Assembly: GCF_014633365.1 (NCBI RefSeq)
Contig: NC_068350.1
Coordinates: 749,001 to 813,000, forward strand
Reading direction: 5' to 3'
Length of the DNA stretch: 64,000 bases
DNA from: Diospyros lotus
Lineage: Eukaryota > Streptophyta > Magnoliopsida > Ericales > Ebenaceae
Part shown: positions 60,829-64,000 of the stretch, one piece after another
Position numbering within the stretch: position 1 is the stretch's first letter
Layout of the letters: the number at the start of each line of letters is the position of its first letter
The notes under the pieces: generated by a model
Told to the model about the DNA's origin: nothing
Database searches by the model: none
The model's input: only the letters and a program-made list of their open reading frames with translations
Translations under genes and position numbers: made by a program

Positions 60829-62030
60829 TCAAAATTTCAAGTCAGTTGTCCACGTGCCCTGCACGCTGGGGTGCTTGGTGACGTGTCTCGTCTTCAGCTT
60901 CACCACTTTCCTTCCCAATGCATTTCTCAGTCTGGTTGTATGGAGGAATATATCTTCTGGTGGCAAATTTTTCACACAAATCACCCTCTGGTTCTTGTTT
61001 TCTGCCATATTAAATGAAAGAAATAAGGAAATGTTGAGGCTTCAGAAAATACTGTGTTTGAGAGGCAGAGAGCCGGCGATTTCTTACTGTAAAAGCCCTT
61101 CAAATGTGGGTGTAGGCCACGAATGAGCTCAGTCACAACTTCAAGTTGAGGATTGTTCTCTTTAAATGCTGGCAAATGAGATTCCATAAATGCCCTACAG
61201 CATGAATACAAGATTGTTCATTTCCATTTTTTATTTTCAGTACTAGATAAATGATGGACCGCATGCACAGATCAGTCGTGACGATACAAACTAGACACAT
61301 TACCCATGAACAAGACACTCAATTTGTGACACTTGTAACACTCGTACATTGCATTGATGTGCATAAAATACAACACATCAATATACTAGTGCCGCCAAAA
61401 GTGTCGCAACTGAAAGTTAAAAATAGCATTTCCAAAACAAATTTAGATAACTCAATATGCTCCCATACCCATCCTCTTCAATACATAAAAGAGGGGCATT
61501 CACCTAAGGGGGAAAAGATAACAAAAAAAATAACATGACATAAATTAAGAAAGGGTACTGCAACACCACAAATCTGCTTGTATTTTTATCCCATCGCTTT
61601 ATCACGTGTGCATGCAGAATAAGCCAATAGTTCTGTAGACTTCCCATATTTGTGATAAAATAGGTAATCGGCTCTTATTGGGGCATGCTAAAGGAGTTAA
61701 TAACTCTAGAGCAACTCCCGTTTTTGTCTAAAGGGGGATCATAACTCTACCCTTTTGATCAAGGGAGGTTAGGCCTTTCCGCGTGTATTCAGTAGTACAG
61801 TTTATTTCTGCTCCCTTTTTCTATCTACAGGAACCTCTGGTTTCCTGCTTTTTCTTTTATGCGGAGAGCGACTGATAATGAGGTTCTTTCTACATACTTT
61901 AAAAAATACGAGCTGATTGATAAACAAAACATGATTATAAGAAAGCTTACCTGATACCCCTGCTACTGCCTCCCCAATCACAATAGCTAACAATTAGCTT
62001 CTGGAGTTGCCAAACACCTCTTAATGCCAT
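60829..62030 (-). CDS. Mitochondrial large-subunit ribosomal protein mL43 (L51/S25/CI-B8 family)
   Basis: A structural protein of the mitochondrial ribosome large subunit. Minus-strand exons are 62030-61951, 61194-61088 and 61001-60829 (360 nt, 119 residues, the plant family length); junctions are GTAAGC..TAG and GTAAGA..CAG with consistent phases. The protein starts MALRGVWQLQKLIVSYCDWG, and the L51/S25/CI-B8 thioredoxin-like fold follows with AFMESHLPAFKENNPQLEVV, LIRGLHPHLKGFYKNKN and RVICVKNLPPEDIFLHTTRL. It ends HPSVQGTWTTDLKF. No cleavable presequence is obvious, as usual for this protein. TATGTAG directly precedes the ATG, so a 5' UTR intron probably ends there; its upstream exon was not found. 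The gene converges on SAS10. Confidence 0.93.
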
Positions 62031-62294
62031 CTACATACCAAAATTATGAGTAAACCAGGGGTCTAAAGAAGCCAACAAAATACTAGTTACTGTCAACAAA
62101 TTTCAAGAAATGATATCTTTATATAGATCACAAATCATTTGTAAAGGAAAAGGAAATAATCTGGCATGAACAAATTATTCTTGGACTTGGCCTTTTTACT
62201 TAATTTGAAATTGAGAATTATGGCATGATCATATATGATTTAGTGCTTCAGATGGTCCTATTATTAAAAATTCAAGAGAAGGTACAAAACTTAG
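62031..62294. other. mL43 upstream region
   Basis: This lies directly upstream of the mL43 start codon. The acceptor-like TAG next to the ATG suggests it is 5' UTR intron. Nothing else is recognised. Confidence 0.35.
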
Positions 62295-63026
62295 TGTCAC
62301 GACCCCAAGAATTAGGAAGATATTTTCTTATCTTATTTTCAGTTGTTATATATTTAATTAGTTTATTTAATTAGCGGTTATATTCTAGGAATTACAGTTA
62401 TGGAGAAGTAGGGAGGTAGTGGAGTGATTTAGGAGCAGTTATTGATAGTGGAAGAGTGGTAACTGGCACAAATAACTGTTGGGTAGCTTCTATATAAAGA
62501 TGTAACCCCCACAATGCCAAGATTATGCATGAATTATCAAGAAAATTATTGAAGTCTCTTTGTTCTCCCTCAATTCTATCCATTTCCCCCCCCACCCATT
62601 TCTCCCAACTTTTCGTCGCATTCCTTTCTCATTTCAGTCTGTTCTCCCTAATATTCTATTTGTTTCCCCATCAATTTTTGCTATTTCTCCCTCAATTTTC
62701 AGTTCAATCTTCTAAGGAAGCTGTCAGGAAATAAGGAGTGTATTTTCTCAATTTTATCCGATGGGTTTATGTCTTATTGTTTTTATCCTTCATTTGTTGG
62801 TTATTCTTTGATTATTCTTATCTGGTTGTTATGGTCAAAAGCGGGCTGAGTATTATCCTTATCTTCTTGTTCAATTTCAGATTAGGTGGTCAGATAGTGT
62901 GCCGTATGTTTTAGGAAGTGGATTGTTAACCCTCACAACTGTATTGAGTCCTATTTTTCTTGAAATAACACAATTTTTCTTGATTAAGTTTTATCAGAAG
63001 CATCAGTTAGGATTAGGGTCCTGACA
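62295..63026 (+). mobile_element. Solo LTR (0.73 kb) upstream of mL43
   Basis: It starts TGTCACGACCCC and ends GGGTCCTGACA, with flanking pentamers CTTAG (62290-62294) and TTTAG (63027-63031), one mismatch. A TATA box (CTATATAAAG, about 62490) is followed by a CT-rich leader. There is no PBS or internal domain. It sits antisense to mL43, possibly inside its 5' UTR intron. Confidence 0.75.
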
Positions 63027-63239
63027 TTTAGGTACCTTTGGAACCATTTCTAGAATAACTTAAAAAGCACATGAAAGAATCTGAATAATATAATTAACAA
63101 GGAAAATTCCAAGTTAACTGAGAGCTAAATAAAAGCACAGACATGTATATATACATACGCACATCCATGCAATAGATATATATATTGATAAGTAAGATTA
63201 AGAGTATAACTAAAGGTACTGAAAAGGTACAAAAACAAC

Positions 63240-63700
63240 CTTAAGGAAAGCATGGCTGTCTACAAAGTAAGTTCATCAAGAAAGAGGCAAAGCAAGAAAT
63301 ACCAAAAAAGAATCTTTCTTTTACCCAAAAAGGAGGGAAATGAGTAAAAAATGCCAACTCTATATGTTGTTGAAAGATCTTTTTTCTTTGCACCCAAATA
63401 CACCACCACAGAAGAACTGATAATCCAACACACTAACCTTTCATTCAAAAGCTCCTCGGCCAAGTATATAATAAGTCTAGAACCATCTGCGGCATTGCCC
63501 AACTAACTCCAGAAAAAGAGAGAACTAGATCCGAAAGCTGGCAAGCCATTGGGCAATGAAGAAGAGGGTGACCCGCCGAGTCACCATCCTCCTTACACAG
63601 GAAATATTGGTCCATTAAGACATGCCCTCTCTCTCTCAAGTTCTCAGTGGTGGAATTAATTGTAACTGCTTGAACAAACAAAGAAACTTAAATGCGACCT
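63240..63700 (-). pseudogene. LINE ORF2 C-terminal (zf-RVT) remnant
   Basis: On the minus strand, TTENLRERGHVLMDQYFLC, KEDGDSAGHPLLHCPMAC and SGVSWAMPQMVLDLL match the zf-RVT region at the C-terminus of plant L1-type LINEs. The expected Asp/His before LLLHCP is altered, and the frame is broken on both sides. It is related in kind to the fragment at about 30973. The rest of the window (63701-64000) is probably more of the same decayed element. Confidence 0.65.
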
Positions 63701-63819
63701 AGGTCATACTTTCTAACAGCCTTGAAACCTGCAGTGCCTACCATCTCTATATGCTTCGTAAAATGATTAAACGCATAATTAGCACCTTCAGATAAGCGCA
63801 ATACCCAATTCTCCTCTCT

Positions 63820-63840
63820 CCCCCCCCCCCCCCCCCCCCC
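63820..63840. repeat. Poly-C run of 21
   Basis: An uninterrupted run of 21 C follows CTCCTCTCT. Its length is unreliable in any sequencing method. Confidence 0.9.
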
Positions 63841-64000
63841 TTTCCATGATGGACTCGTCAACAAGTAAAGCAAAGAAAGCCAAAGTTTAGTCATGACTAT
63901 TCGGATTTGAGTTAAATAAACTATATGACAAATGCAACTATAAAAAAAATCAACCTTAAATAACAAATTCAGAAAAAAATTACAACAAATGCAGCAAATA

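Overview
This is nuclear DNA from a flowering plant, probably a dicot with a repeat-rich genome. The genes are spliced with GT..AG introns in AT-rich surroundings, and most of the remaining sequence is LTR retrotransposons, solo LTRs, LINE remnants and small DNA elements. I cannot name the species.

Four protein-coding genes can be read through every splice junction. (1) A class IV, GH19 chitinase, minus strand, 1510-2627, two exons. (2) DPH2, subunit 2 of the first diphthamide-synthesis enzyme, minus strand, 27382-47349, ten exons and 492 codons spread over 20 kb. (3) SAS10/UTP3 (THALLO-type SSU-processome protein), plus strand, 48632-59674, sixteen exons, 672 codons. (4) Mitochondrial ribosomal protein mL43, minus strand, 60829-62030, three exons, 119 codons. 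Genes 2-4 are adjacent and all serve translation: eEF2 modification, small-subunit rRNA processing and the mitoribosome. DPH2 and SAS10 are divergent; SAS10 and mL43 are convergent.

Layout. 1-5450: chitinase, AT-rich spacer and two nested hAT-like elements. 5452-13940: a tandem array of about 763-bp units, its first unit split by a 3.1-kb solo LTR. 13800-15133: a diverged copy of the DPH2 3' flank. 15139-26447: a decayed Ty3/gypsy (Tekay-like) element whose left LTR is inverted. 27382-47349: DPH2, whose introns hold a LINE remnant, a solo LTR, a TRIM, a young Ty1/copia element and a second LINE remnant. 48632-62030: SAS10 and mL43. 62295-64000: a solo LTR and a third LINE remnant.

The most unusual object is the gypsy insertion. 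It has one pair of 5-bp target-site duplications, but both outer ends are the U5 end of the LTR, so its two full LTRs form a 2.25-kb inverted repeat. Its coding region carries 24 in-frame stops, all of a kind that C-to-T change can produce. I infer that the inverted repeat could have triggered its own methylation and decay. DPH2 remains open across all ten exons despite at least five insertions in its introns.
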